From VAZQ01 sp963827585 (lineage in GTDB: Bacteria > Pseudomonadota > Alphaproteobacteria > Rhizobiales > Xanthobacteraceae), in the NCBI GenBank assembly GCA_963827585.1, contig CAWHCK010000047.1, forward strand, positions 1 to 64,000: a stretch of 64,000 bases of DNA. Direction: 5' to 3'. Shown here piece after piece: positions 1 to 7,652 of this stretch. Position 1 is the first letter of the stretch. Each line of letters opens with the position of its first letter. A program made the translations under genes and the position numbers. The notes under the pieces are model-generated. The model was not told the origin of the DNA. It did no database searches and saw only the letters and a program-made list of their open reading frames with translations.

Positions 1-241
1 AAAAGGGCCGCCCGTTGCCGATGCAAGCGCCCGCCTCCGGGCTCAAGGCGATGAACCCGGGGCGGAGCCACTGGGACCCCGCGGGTGGTGGTTGGAGAGT
101 GCTGCACCGTAGAGCCCGTTTTGGACGGGCGCGCAATTAAGAACGAGGCCACTAATGTGAACGGTGAACCGAAATGGGCGAACCCCGTGCGCTGGGGAGC
201 GGGCGGGGTTCGTGAACTCCGCCGCTGCCCGCTCGCCAGCG

Positions 242-361
242 CACGTGTCGAAGCGGCTGGGCTCGCGCTACGTGTCCGGCCGCACGCGCGACTGGCTCAA
301 GTTCAAGAACCCGGAGTCGCCGGCGGTGAAGCGCGAGGCGGAGGAAGATTGGAGCCGGTGA
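242..361 (+). pseudogene. C-terminal remnant of ATP-dependent DNA ligase
   Basis: This frame encodes about 39 residues that read like the last residues of rhizobial ATP-dependent (LigD-type) DNA ligases: a YVSGRTRDWLKFKNP-like stretch followed by an AVKREAEEDW tail and a stop. There is no start codon or ligase body upstream in the window, so it is a tail fragment. The next gene starts at the last base of its stop codon. I read it as debris of an insertion or deletion at an accessory locus. The identification rests on memory of the family tail and is moderately sure. Confidence 0.5.
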
Positions 362-702
362 TGACAGAAGAATTGGCGGTTGGAGATGTAGTGAGGCTCA
401 AGTCCGGTGGTCATGAGATGACAGTTGAGGAAATAACGGACGCGGGTGTTGGATGCGTTTGGTCTGAGGGTAAGAGGCTGCGAAGGATGTCATTCAAGCG
501 CGATCTGCTTGCTGGAAGCGGAAGCGGAATGCCTTCCGAAATCGTGAGACGTTTAGTCTATCCAGACAAAGACATCGAAGAGATCATTACGGAAATGCGA
601 GGTGTTGAGGGAAGCCAAGTGGATGGAAATAGGCTCAGTCTTACTGAGGCGCAGGCCCGCGAAATTTTGAAAAAACATCTAGGGCCAGGGCCTCGGAATT
701 AG
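361..702 (+). CDS. DUF2158 (YodC-like) small protein with extended C-terminus
   Basis: The 113-residue product begins with a pattern typical of DUF2158/YodC proteins: EELAVGDVVRLKSGGHEMTVEEI, then a Cys-Val-Trp segment and an arginine/lysine-rich end of the fold (to about residue 50). The remaining 60 residues are a charged helical extension I do not recognise. Function of the family is unknown. The ATG at 361 is chosen because the recognisable domain begins right there. A longer reading frame upstream only covers the ligase remnant. Genes of this type often sit as single cargo genes in accessory regions. Confidence 0.65.
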   Translation: MTEELAVGDVVRLKSGGHEMTVEEITDAGVGCVWSEGKRLRRMSFKRDLLAGSGSGMPSEIVRRLVYPDKDIEEIITEMRGVEGSQVDGNRLSLTEAQAREILKKHLGPGPRN

Positions 703-717
703 AACACGGCGAATTGC

Positions 718-747
718 GCTGATGCCGCTCACCATGCGCCCAACCGG
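718..747 (+). repeat. Copy of the 5' end of the gene at 1044 (30 bp, 1 mismatch)
   Basis: Bases 718-747 match 1040-1069, the start of the following small gene, with one A/G difference, including the TGATGCCGCTCACCATGCGC core. After this the similarity stops. It is probably a remnant of a second copy of the same small gene family, left by duplication or replacement of the segment between. Confidence 0.6.
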
Positions 748-822
748 ACTGTCGAGTGGGGCGCTCGAAAGCTTGGGTCGCAAGCTGCTACTTCAAGCTC
801 CCCTGAAGAAGTCTCGGAGGGC

Positions 823-1044
823 ATGGGGATGGATTACACGACGCTGACGGTAGCCGAGCTCGCTAATGGGATCAGCCAGACGGAAGCAGCGATAGGTCGG
901 TGCAGGGAGATACTCGACGATCTGCAGGAACCCAAAACTGCGGGCTTGCAGGCAGTGGTCGAGGCGACACGCAACGTGTTGCCGAAGCTCGAAGAAGATT
1001 TGAAGGCGCTGATGAAAGCCTACAACAGCAAACGCTCACGCTGA
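823..1044 (+). CDS. Small hypothetical helical protein
   Basis: This 73-residue acidic/basic protein is predicted by eye to be all-helical: heptad-like Leu/Ile spacing from about residue 8 to 65, with a lysine/arginine C-terminus. A GGAGG lies immediately upstream of the ATG at 823; the in-frame ATG at 829 is an equally plausible start. The stop overlaps the start of the next gene (TGATG), suggesting translational coupling. I do not recognise the family. Confidence 0.5.
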   Translation: MGMDYTTLTVAELANGISQTEAAIGRCREILDDLQEPKTAGLQAVVEATRNVLPKLEEDLKALMKAYNSKRSR

Positions 1045-1376
1045 TGCCGCTCACCATGCGCCCGACCGGCGGTCATCGCCGGTCTATCAAGGACCGTCAG
1101 GACTGGACGATCTTCGACGACAGCGAGCCGGTTGGCCGCATCTATGAGGATGCCTCCGCGGGCGTGCTCGCGGAGCTGCGCTGGTTCTGGTCGGTCACGG
1201 TGTACGTGGACCCGATGGCGGGCATCGTCACCAGCGGGAAGGTGCCGACGCTCGACGCAGCCAAGGCGCAGTTCGAGGCGTCCTGGCGGCGCTGGCTGGA
1301 CTGGGCGAAGGTTATCGGGATGCCGCGCGTTAGCGGCGGGGTGATCGGCTGGAAGCGAAGCGGCGATCTCTTATAA
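1044..1376 (+). CDS. Small hypothetical protein (rhizobial family)
   Basis: The 110-residue product starts MPLTMRPTG, then has a short segment with an aspartate/glutamate-rich GRIYED motif, an LRWFWSVTVY strand, and a helix (TLDAAKAQFEASWRRW) near residue 75. This pattern occurs in many small Bradyrhizobium-type hypothetical proteins; no function is known to me. The start codon overlaps the previous stop (TGATG at 1042-1046). A 5' fragment of the same family lies at 718-747. The gene converges on a minus-strand gene that ends at 1371. Confidence 0.6.
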   Translation: MPLTMRPTGGHRRSIKDRQDWTIFDDSEPVGRIYEDASAGVLAELRWFWSVTVYVDPMAGIVTSGKVPTLDAAKAQFEASWRRWLDWAKVIGMPRVSGGVIGWKRSGDLL

Positions 1377-1556
1377 CGACCGCAGCTGGGCTAGACGGCG
1401 CCTTTGAGTCGCGGTGAGCGGCTCATATTTCTGTGCCATCTCCGACGCCTGCTCTCGCGCCGCATCCATGAGCAACTGAGCCCGCGCGATCCTCGCTTTG
1501 GTCTTGATCGCCCTCGTTGGCCCGCCAAGGAGCCGCGCGCCCGTCATCTTCTTCAT
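1371..1556 (-). CDS. Small basic hypothetical protein
   Basis: This encodes 61 residues from MKKMTGARLL to AQLRSL, rich in Lys/Arg and Ala, mostly helical. A run of G at 1565-1569 gives a plausible ribosome binding site seven bases before the ATG, so I prefer this start to a longer one at 1622. It overlaps the convergent gene by six bases. No family recognised. Confidence 0.4.
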   Translation of the reverse strand: MKKMTGARLLGGPTRAIKTKARIARAQLLMDAAREQASEMAQKYEPLTATQRRRLAQLRSL

Positions 1557-1729
1557 GTGATCGCCCCCCATCCAGACGCGGCAATACACATGTCGATCAG
1601 GGCCATCTCGTGGCTCGCGCAAACCCCAACTCGGCTACACGATCAACGGCGAGCATTTTCCCAGCGATAACAAGACGTGGGCACCGCGCACTAGCAAGTG
1701 CCGAAGCGACAACGGTTTTTTCGGTAGCT

Positions 1730-1748
1730 ATTCCACACGGTGTGGAAT
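1730..1748. promoter_or_regulatory. Perfect 9-1-9 palindrome, candidate operator
   Basis: ATTCCACAC and GTGTGGAAT form perfect 9-base arms around a single G. It lies in a locally AT-rich stretch (about 1740-1800) 123 bases before the small gene that precedes the integrase. No T-run follows, so a dimeric repressor site is more likely than a terminator. Confidence 0.5.
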
Positions 1749-1871
1749 AAACAAATGAAATCAACGACTTATTTGACTTTTGGTGCAAAACGCGTTAAAT
1801 GAGCCGAAGTGAATGCAATGTGCGCCCTAATCAAAAAATGACACCTGCGCGCAGGCAGTAGGGAAAGCGTC

Positions 1872-2099
1872 ATGTCCGACCAACGCAAGCCGCGCGGCCT
1901 CGCCCGCTTCCGCGAGCGAGAGGTCACCCGCATCACCAAGGCCGTTCGCGTGGCCGGCGGCGGCAAAGTCACGCTCGACCCCGAGACCGGCCGCTACACC
2001 ATCGTGGTCGCGAGCGAGGGCGAGGCCACGCCGCCCGATAACAACACCGACAACCCGTGGAACGAAGTCTATGCTGCGGACCAAGAGCGGCCTTCCTAA
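1872..2099 (+). CDS. Small protein encoded just upstream of the integrase
   Basis: The 75-residue product has an N-terminal basic helix (REREVTRITKAVRVAGG) followed by a strand pair (KVTLDPETGRYTIVVAS) and an acidic, Asn-rich tail. Small genes of this shape (about 60-80 aa) commonly sit directly before tyrosine recombinase genes in rhizobial integrative elements. The role is unknown; a directionality factor or DNA-binding role is only a guess. Its 3' end overlaps the integrase start at 2071 by 29 bases, so the two are probably co-expressed from the region containing the palindrome at 1730. Confidence 0.6.
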   Translation: MSDQRKPRGLARFREREVTRITKAVRVAGGGKVTLDPETGRYTIVVASEGEATPPDNNTDNPWNEVYAADQERPS

Positions 2100-3192
2100 G
2101 CATTGCGGCTGGAATCTCGACCGCGAGGACGGCAAGCGGCGCGTCCGCTTTCGCAAGAACGGGTTCTCGGTTTACCTGACGGGAATTCCCTGGTCGCCCG
2201 AATTCATGGCGCAATACGCATTGGCGCTGCAGGGCGTGCAGGCCCAAGCCCGCGAGGTGGGTGCGCAACGCACCATTGCCGGATCCTTCGACGCACTTGT
2301 CGTCTCCTACTATCGGTCACCGGAATTCCGCGGGCTCAAGCCCAGCACGCGGACAATGCGCCGAAACATCATCGAGCGCTTCCGTAACGAGCATGGCAGC
2401 AAGCCGGTTCGTCCCCTCAGTCGCTCGCACATCAAGGGCATCATCGGCGCCAAGGCGAGCACGCCGGAAGCGGCGAACAACCTGCTGAAGGTGCTCCGCG
2501 TCGTGCTGGAGCACGCCGTCGAAATCGGCATGATCGCGACCAATCCGGCGACAATCGGTGTGAAGCGGTACCGCAACGACGGCGAGGGCATCCATACCTG
2601 GACCGAGGCCGAGGTCGCGCAGTTCGAGGCCAGGCATCCAATCGGCACAAAGGCGAGGCTTGCGCTCGAGTTGTTGCTCGGTACCGGCCAGCGACGCAGT
2701 GATGTGGTGCGAATGGGGTGGCAGCATCTGCAGAGCGACTGCATTGCCGTCCGACAAGAGAAGACCAACACGCCACTGCTGATCCCTGTCGACGCGCATC
2801 TTGCCACCGCACTAGCGGCGTTGCCGCGCACCAACATGACATTTCTGGTGACCGAGTTCGGCAAGCCATTCACGTCAGCCGGTTTCGGAAACTGGTTTCG
2901 CGACCGCTGCAATGAGGCCGGGCTGCCGCAGTGCTCGGCACATGGATTGCGCAAGCTCGCGGCCACGCGACTCGCGAACGCCGGATGCAGCACTGATCAA
3001 ATCAAGGCCATCACAGGACACAAGTCGCTCTCGGAAGTGGCGCGCTACACCAAGGCAGCGGACCAAGCGCGGCTCGCTCGTCAAGCAATCGGACATGGTG
3101 AGGGCGGATCGCGAACAGAAATTGTCCAGCAACCCAACCCAGCTGGACAAAACGGGGAGCAAGTAATTGTGAGGCAACGAGAAAAATTTTGA
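2071..3192 (+). CDS. Tyrosine recombinase / integrase
   Basis: This 373-residue site-specific recombinase has an N-terminal arm/core-binding region (to about 165) and a C-terminal catalytic domain. The catalytic residues can be seen: Arg208 in TGQRRSD, Lys231 in the beta-hairpin, His291-x-x-Arg294 in HGLRK, His317 in GHKS and the nucleophile Tyr326 in ARYTKA. It is therefore probably active. It ends two bases before a tRNA-Arg-like 3' end on the opposite strand, the usual arrangement of an integrase next to its attachment site. It marks the accessory region as a former or current integrative element. The start at 2071 overlaps the preceding small gene; a later start is possible. Confidence 0.9.
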   Translation: MLRTKSGLPKHCGWNLDREDGKRRVRFRKNGFSVYLTGIPWSPEFMAQYALALQGVQAQAREVGAQRTIAGSFDALVVSYYRSPEFRGLKPSTRTMRRNIIERFRNEHGSKPVRPLSRSHIKGIIGAKASTPEAANNLLKVLRVVLEHAVEIGMIATNPATIGVKRYRNDGEGIHTWTEAEVAQFEARHPIGTKARLALELLLGTGQRRSDVVRMGWQHLQSDCIAVRQEKTNTPLLIPVDAHLATALAALPRTNMTFLVTEFGKPFTSAGFGNWFRDRCNEAGLPQCSAHGLRKLAATRLANAGCSTDQIKAITGHKSLSEVARYTKAADQARLARQAIGHGEGGSRTEIVQQPNPAGQNGEQVIVRQREKF

Positions 3193-3194
3193 GG

Positions 3195-3266
3195 TGGCGA
3201 CCCCGGCTGGATTCGAACCAGCGACCTTCAGCTTAGAAGGCTGTTGCCCCTCCGACCTACGCGGAC
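3195..3266 (-). pseudogene. Degenerate tRNA-Arg(UCU)-like sequence; probable attachment site
   Basis: Read on the minus strand, the last 45 bases are a good tRNA 3' half: anticodon loop CTTCTAA (anticodon TCT, Arg), a 5-bp T stem with TTCGAAT loop, acceptor 3' strand CGGGGTC, discriminator G and encoded CCA at 3197-3195. The 5' part is poor: the acceptor 5' strand GTCCGCG gives 5 of 7 pairs and the D arm is several bases short. It looks like a tRNA 3' end regenerated by integration, not an intact tRNA. Confidence 0.6.
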
Positions 3267-3372
3267 GTGCATGAAGCGGTGGAGCTTGACGTCTTCTCCG
3301 AAAAACTTGGTAGCTACAGGGTAGATCGGCACAGCTCGATCAGCAGTTGGTCACGCTAAGCGATTGATTTTA

Positions 3373-3423
3373 TGGCGCGCCCGACAAGATTCGAACTTGT
3401 GACCTCTACCTTCGGAGGACAAC
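3373..3423 (-). pseudogene. 3' half of tRNA-Arg(CCG); second attachment-site remnant
   Basis: On the minus strand this reads anticodon stem-loop with CTCCGAA (anticodon CCG), variable region, T arm with TTCGAAT, acceptor 3' strand and CCA. The T-arm and acceptor sequence fit alphaproteobacterial tRNA-Arg(CCG). Everything 5' of the anticodon stem is missing. Such a 3' half is what remains at the distal end of an element integrated in a tRNA gene. Confidence 0.65.
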
Positions 3424-3519
3424 GTGACGCGCCGAGGGAAGCGTGGATACAGGAAGGGAACGCGCTACTCGTTGTCGTGGAACGCCTCATGAACGTTCTT
3501 CGGCCGCTCGTGGGCGGCA

Positions 3520-3834
3520 TCAACCGGCCTTAAATTGCGGTAGAACAAAGATGAATCCGAGGGGTTGGTTCTCCGAGTCGGCGGGGTGCCGGGAATGATC
3601 GAAACGGGCCCCCGCTACCACCTTTGTACACACGCCGTTCGGATAGGCGCTCTCTCCCAGGAGTGCATTGAGACGGCCGGTGACGACGATCTTAATGCCG
3701 CCGGGGCGGCTGTCGTCGCGGGCGACCGTCACGGTCTCGATCAATTCGCGCAGCGGGCCGGAGGCGTCGAGGTCGCCCGCGTCGGGGGCCGGCTTGCAGC
3801 GCATCGCCGGGTCGGCACCATAGGCTAGGCACAA
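3520..3834 (-). pseudogene. Recombinase C-terminal fragment (serine-recombinase-like)
   Basis: The frame carries GPLRELIETVTV and GIKIVVTGRLNALLG segments, which resemble the small beta element near the C-terminus of large serine recombinases. Before it the same frame reads RFYNLLCLAYGADP, which reminds me of DUF4344 proteins, so two unrelated tails may be joined. There is no catalytic domain and no convincing start. I treat it as debris next to the attachment site. Identification is tentative. Confidence 0.35.
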
Positions 3835-3852
3835 GAGATTATAGAAGCGCGC

Positions 3853-4767
3853 TCAGTCGTTGACCGCGGGAAGACCGAGGTGTTGCCGCGCCAGCTTGCG
3901 GTCCTTCCACCAGAACCACAATCGCGCCCACGGCGGCACGGCGTGGAATCCGAACAGGCCCACCTCCGTCATTGTCTGCAGGTTCACGCAGCTTCTCTGG
4001 AACGCTTCGTCGATGAAATCCCGCGGATTCAGGTTCTGGTCCGGCACGATGTTTCCCGCCGCATCCTTCTTCACCTCCCCGAGCTTGATGCACATGCGGT
4101 ACTCGTAGCCCAGCAAGAGGTTGCGGCCGCTCGGCAGCGTCCACGCCCCCTTGTTCCCGTCCCACGCGGCCTGGGCATCGGCGATCGCGAGATTCATGTC
4201 GCTGTTCTTCGGCAGCGACGGGTAGATCGGGAAGAAGGCGGCCCAACCCTTGGCGATCATGTCGAGGTTGAGCGTTCGCCGCTCGGGGTCGTTCGGCGGC
4301 GGCAGCGGATCGGACTGCGACCCGGTGAACCAGGGAGCGATATACGCGAGCATCCGGCCGTGGGAGTCGATGATCTCGCCGGTCGGAATCGTCGCTACGC
4401 TTCGTGTGGTGCCATTGGGGCGGGTGAGGCGGGTCGCAAGAAGCTGGCCGAACGCCTCGCTCGCGCGCTCCCCGGCCTCGATGTGCCGTTGCGCCGCAAT
4501 GTTGGTGAGCCTCGCGACAAGATAGTCGCGAAGCGCCTGCGGCAGCTCGTCGTAAAACCCGCCCTGGAGGCGCTGGCGGCACCTGTCGAGCTTCGGCTGG
4601 CTGACCTCCGGCTTGCCGGCGTATCCAGACTTCTCCGGGGTGTCGCACGAGACCATCCGGATCGGCTGTTCGATGACGGTCGTGTCCCCGTCCGAGGACC
4701 TGACCAGCCGCCTTGGTTGGGCGGAACGGATCTCGCGCGGAAAGTTGAAGTTGACTGTGACGGCCAT
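3853..4767 (-). CDS. Staphylococcal-nuclease-fold (SNase/TNase) domain protein
   Basis: The 304-residue product carries the hallmarks of the SNase (thermonuclease) fold: Arg37 in IRMVSCDTPE, the Asp42-Thr43-Pro44-Glu45 calcium/catalytic motif, and Arg138 in SHGRMLAYI, followed by the C-terminal helical part (LNLDMIAKGWAAFFPIY ... AIADAQAAWDGNKGAW, residues 166-210). The key catalytic residues are present, so phosphodiesterase activity is possible. An insertion of about 80 residues lies between the DTPE motif and the HGR strand, and about 90 extra residues follow the domain. No signal peptide is visible, unlike many secreted SNases. It begins 21 bases after the gene at 4789-5700 and is probably co-transcribed with it. 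Confidence 0.75.
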   Translation of the reverse strand: MAVTVNFNFPREIRSAQPRRLVRSSDGDTTVIEQPIRMVSCDTPEKSGYAGKPEVSQPKLDRCRQRLQGGFYDELPQALRDYLVARLTNIAAQRHIEAGERASEAFGQLLATRLTRPNGTTRSVATIPTGEIIDSHGRMLAYIAPWFTGSQSDPLPPPNDPERRTLNLDMIAKGWAAFFPIYPSLPKNSDMNLAIADAQAAWDGNKGAWTLPSGRNLLLGYEYRMCIKLGEVKKDAAGNIVPDQNLNPRDFIDEAFQRSCVNLQTMTEVGLFGFHAVPPWARLWFWWKDRKLARQHLGLPAVND

Positions 4768-4788
4768 GTCGGCGTCCCTCCCGGATCC

Positions 4789-5700
4789 CTATTTCATCAG
4801 GTCCTTCTGCTCCAGATTGAGCAACGCCATGCTCTTGAAGAGAACATCGTAGGCATCCGGAAGAATCGTCTCGAATCCCTGCTTCGTCCCCCAGAAGCTG
4901 TCAACGGCAGCGTTTCCCTCGCTGTCCGGCTTGTTGGGCGCGGCAACTTTCACCAGCGCTTCGAAAATACGTTCACGTGCGGCGTCCGGAGCGTTCATCA
5001 CGACCGGATCGCTGGGGATCTCCTCCGACCACTCGATGGTCTTGAGCACCTTGGTGGCGTTCTTGAATTCCTCCACAGAAGCGAGATCCACGATGACGCC
5101 ATCGTGTCCCGCCCCCACTTCCAGTTCGCCCTTGTATACCGCGAGCACCGCTTCTCTGTGCCCGCCGGTGAACTCCACTCGCTTGAAGGCACTGAGCGGA
5201 TGGATTCCCTTCGTGTGCAGGAGCGCCGCGGGCACCAAGAAATTGCTCGTCGAATGCGAACTGCCGAACCCCAGCAACCGGCCGCGTATCTGCTCCAGCG
5301 TCTTGATGCCCGTTCTCTCGTGGGTATACAGCTGCGCTTTGTATTTCGGGACGGCCTTGGCTTCGTTTGGCGGCTTGCCTATCTCCGGGCGTAACACGAC
5401 CGCGATCGCTTTCACCTGCTCATCGACCTGTCCGGTCTTGTTCTTGCGGGCGAGGACGTACCCAAGGGGATTCATCAGCGCGATCTTGCCGACCACGCCG
5501 ACGGGCGGGGTCTTTAAGTCTTCCATTTGCTTGGGGACATCGAAGACGACCGGCGCGTCGATCTCGAGGTCGTTTCCCGGCATGGAGCGCAAGGCATCGT
5601 TGAGCAACTGGACGAACCTGGCGATCGCCTGCTTCAGCGGCTCGCCGGAAAGTCTCTGGGAAATCCACGGGTAGTACGAAAAGCTCAGTTTTCTGGCCAC
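4789..5700 (-). CDS. PhnD-like (PF12974 type) binding-fold protein without signal peptide
   Basis: The 303-residue product matches the pattern of phosphate/phosphite/phosphonate-binding proteins: an N-terminal FSYYPWIS strand, MNPLGYVLA at residues 76-84, FGSSHSTSNFLVPAALL at 145-161 and VEFTGGHREAVLAVYKGELEVGAG at 175-198. These are the ligand-cleft motifs of PhnD. There is no signal peptide or lipobox, and no ABC permease or ATPase nearby, so it is unlikely to be part of a standard importer and may act in the cytoplasm as a ligand sensor. It precedes the SNase-fold gene by 21 bases. Whether it still binds a phosphonate-like ligand is unknown. Confidence 0.75.
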   Translation of the reverse strand: MARKLSFSYYPWISQRLSGEPLKQAIARFVQLLNDALRSMPGNDLEIDAPVVFDVPKQMEDLKTPPVGVVGKIALMNPLGYVLARKNKTGQVDEQVKAIAVVLRPEIGKPPNEAKAVPKYKAQLYTHERTGIKTLEQIRGRLLGFGSSHSTSNFLVPAALLHTKGIHPLSAFKRVEFTGGHREAVLAVYKGELEVGAGHDGVIVDLASVEEFKNATKVLKTIEWSEEIPSDPVVMNAPDAARERIFEALVKVAAPNKPDSEGNAAVDSFWGTKQGFETILPDAYDVLFKSMALLNLEQKDLMK

Positions 5701-6046
5701 GCTGCCCTCCCTTCAGTGTGCAGTGCGAAAGCGCCGCCTTCTGGCCCCGCCGGCGTTACGGCCGGGGCGCGGACGGGCGCTCCGCCTACAGACACTCTGC
5801 CGACGCAACCCTCTTCGCCTTAGCCAAATTGTCGCGCTCGCCCCCGCTGACCCCCAGCAATGGTCCGTTAACGCGATGGGCATGTAATGCCCCGGACCGG
5901 CGGGCACCCGTGAAACCCGTATCATTTCGCACCAGCCAAAGGGCTGACCGCCGGTCACCAACCCCAACATCCACAAGCCCAAAACCGCGATCAGCGCCGA
6001 CAATCGCGCAAGCGCTTGCCTCGCAGCGTGGGGTGGCGATGGGGTG
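5701..6046. other. Intergenic region, no gene seen
   Basis: GC-rich sequence between the start of the PhnD-like gene and the end of the next minus-strand gene. It should contain the promoter of the 5700-3853 pair. Open frames here have no recognisable protein features. I see no clear hairpin or repeat. Confidence 0.4.
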
Positions 6047-6289
6047 TCAGGATGTGCGCCACAAGCGCTTCACTAATTCTTCGTCGTCGAAGTAGCGATG
6101 CAGCATATCTGCGCCGGTCCTTCGGGTCTCTGTATGGTTTTCGACGCGCTCCCGAATGAGTATGCGCGGGATCGGCCGCAGGTACTGGTAAACAAACTCG
6201 GCCATCTGCCCGCCGGTCAGGAAGCGCTCGTTCGCGAGAGCCAAGTCGTTCTCGACATCGCGTGGAGCCTGAATTTCCTTCTCGCTCAC
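6047..6289 (-). CDS. Small hypothetical protein
   Basis: The product is about 80 residues with a plausible globular composition: an N-terminal acidic part, a helix around GGQMAEFVYQYLRPI, and a C-terminal charged helix ending KRLWRTS. A strong AAGGAGG precedes it; spacing favours the GTG at 6289 (five bases) over the ATG at 6292 (two bases). No family recognised. It stands alone in the accessory zone. Confidence 0.5.
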   Translation of the reverse strand: MSEKEIQAPRDVENDLALANERFLTGGQMAEFVYQYLRPIPRILIRERVENHTETRRTGADMLHRYFDDEELVKRLWRTS

Positions 6290-6322
6290 CATCGCCTCCT
6301 TGTCGGTGCGATGCCGGACCAT

Positions 6323-6912
6323 AGTAGCGAGTGGCCTTTAAGGTCTTTGTTTCAGGATATGAAAACTTCTGAGCCCGCGTCTGTGAACAGCATCACACAG
6401 GCCGTCGCCGCGCGGGCGCACAGGCAACCGTGAAGCCGCCGATGGTTAACCTCGGCAGCTCCGCGACCTAGCGAAGCTGAGTTCTCAAGAAAGCAAGAAA
6501 CTGGCGATCAAGAAGCGAAGGCGGCAGGCAAGAATGCTGGCCGCGACGGTCGCAGTACCGGACTAGGCGGCTGCTGGAAACCTCTCGCTGGGTATGCTGG
6601 AGGTCCTTGGGGCCATCCGAGCCGAAGCGCCACCTGAGCATCGAGCCGGGGGAGCACCACTGACAAGTGCGGACCTGCCTACTGAGCATGATCATCTCCC
6701 TTGGTTTGGCCGGGGAAGCCCCGACCTCTACATGTGGGATCATGCCTGAGGCGTGACGGAGTGCCGTGATGGCCGTCACGAATTGACGGATTTCTTATCC
6801 GCAGACGACCGGATTTCATCCCTTGATCAAGACTGCGACACCCCTGCGCTCCGTTCTTCGGCGCGCTTAGCCAGCTTTCCACGAAATAGCGCTCAGCTTC
6901 GTAATCTGCGGC
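6323..6912. other. Intergenic region without a convincing gene
   Basis: About 590 bases with short open frames on both strands, none with a good ribosome binding site or a recognisable product. It contains one copy of a 20-base sequence also found at 7527 (listed separately). Confidence 0.4.
6766..6785 (+). promoter_or_regulatory. CRP-like near-palindrome, copy 1 of a 20-bp repeat
   Basis: The sequence GTGATGGCCGTCACGAATTG occurs here and again at 7527-7546. Its core GTGA-N6-TCAC matches the spacing of CRP/FNR-family half sites. No gene start lies close downstream on the plus strand, so the target is unclear. Confidence 0.4.
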
Positions 6913-7215
6913 TCAGGCCGCGCCAGGTTCGGCCCCTTGGTCCGCCGGATCATACTTGGCGATAACCGCATCAGCGCGTTCGCGCCATGGCCCCGCTTGG
7001 GGGAACGGTCTTCCCAGGAACTCGACATCCTGCAGCAGATAACGGAGGAGTTCGGACCTAGTCTTGCACGTGGGCTTCCCATTCTTCGATGCTGCATCCT
7101 CAGCCATGTAGGCAAGCCGCAGGTCGATTAGCTCGGCCTCCAGCGGCGATACCCGAAGATGGATGCTGACCGTAGGTTGCTCGGGCCTTCCTCGGCCTCT
7201 CCTGACCACGCTCAT
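6913..7215 (-). CDS. Small hypothetical, possibly ribbon-helix-helix protein
   Basis: The 100-residue product begins with a basic segment (RRGRGRPEQPTVSIHLRVS), where a beta strand is followed by two helices (PLEAELIDLRLAYMAEDAA and TRSELLRYLLQDV). Strand-helix-helix order is what ribbon-helix-helix DNA-binding proteins show, but the helices are longer than usual. It is not adjacent to a toxin gene. Function unknown; a small DNA-binding role is a guess. Confidence 0.45.
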   Translation of the reverse strand: MSVVRRGRGRPEQPTVSIHLRVSPLEAELIDLRLAYMAEDAASKNGKPTCKTRSELLRYLLQDVEFLGRPFPQAGPWRERADAVIAKYDPADQGAEPGAA

Positions 7216-7652
7216 GCAGGTCTATTCCAGTCCCAAATAATTTAGGGGCCGAAGAGCAGTTCGACCGAGGGGAACCCCGCCGGAGGGGTTCCAGCGGGGT
7301 TCAGAACCTCGGTACGGGGGTTGTCGGGGAGGACCGAGGTTCACTACCGGAGTCTCAAGAAAGTGACCCCGCATTTTCTAACTGGTTCCACATCAAGGGG
7401 ACGACCAACGGCGTCGCAAGCGCGACCGCAACAACCACGAAAGCCAAGAGACTGAGCATCAGGGCCTCCTTCGGGTTGAGGAAAACTCTTGATGCTCAAC
7501 GATGCCCGCTGGCCGCCTCTATTACTGTGATGGCCGTCACGAATTGTGCTTTTGCGCCGGTTTTGTCGATGCGCCGTCGAACTTCACGCCACGAGCGCCC
7601 GACTGACAGGCCAGGATGTGAGAACACATCCATTAACAACAAGGAGAGTCCC
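7216..7652. other. Intergenic region
   Basis: Contains a G/C-rich inverted stretch around 7258-7345 (GGAACCCCGCCGGAGGGGTTCC is nearly self-complementary and could be a terminator-like hairpin), and the second CRP-like repeat at 7527-7546. The last 30 bases hold the leader and ribosome binding site of the small secreted protein gene at 7653. Confidence 0.4.
7527..7546 (+). promoter_or_regulatory. CRP-like near-palindrome, copy 2 of a 20-bp repeat
   Basis: Identical over 20 bases to 6766-6785; here a T precedes it, giving TGTGA-N6-TCACG, close to the CRP consensus. It lies 107 bases before the ATG of the Gly/His-rich secreted protein gene at 7653 and could regulate it. Confidence 0.4.

Noticed and set aside
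3880..5394. 504-codon plus-strand open frame
   Set aside because: Antisense to the SNase and PhnD-like genes; Arg-rich, without domains. A shadow typical of GC-rich DNA.
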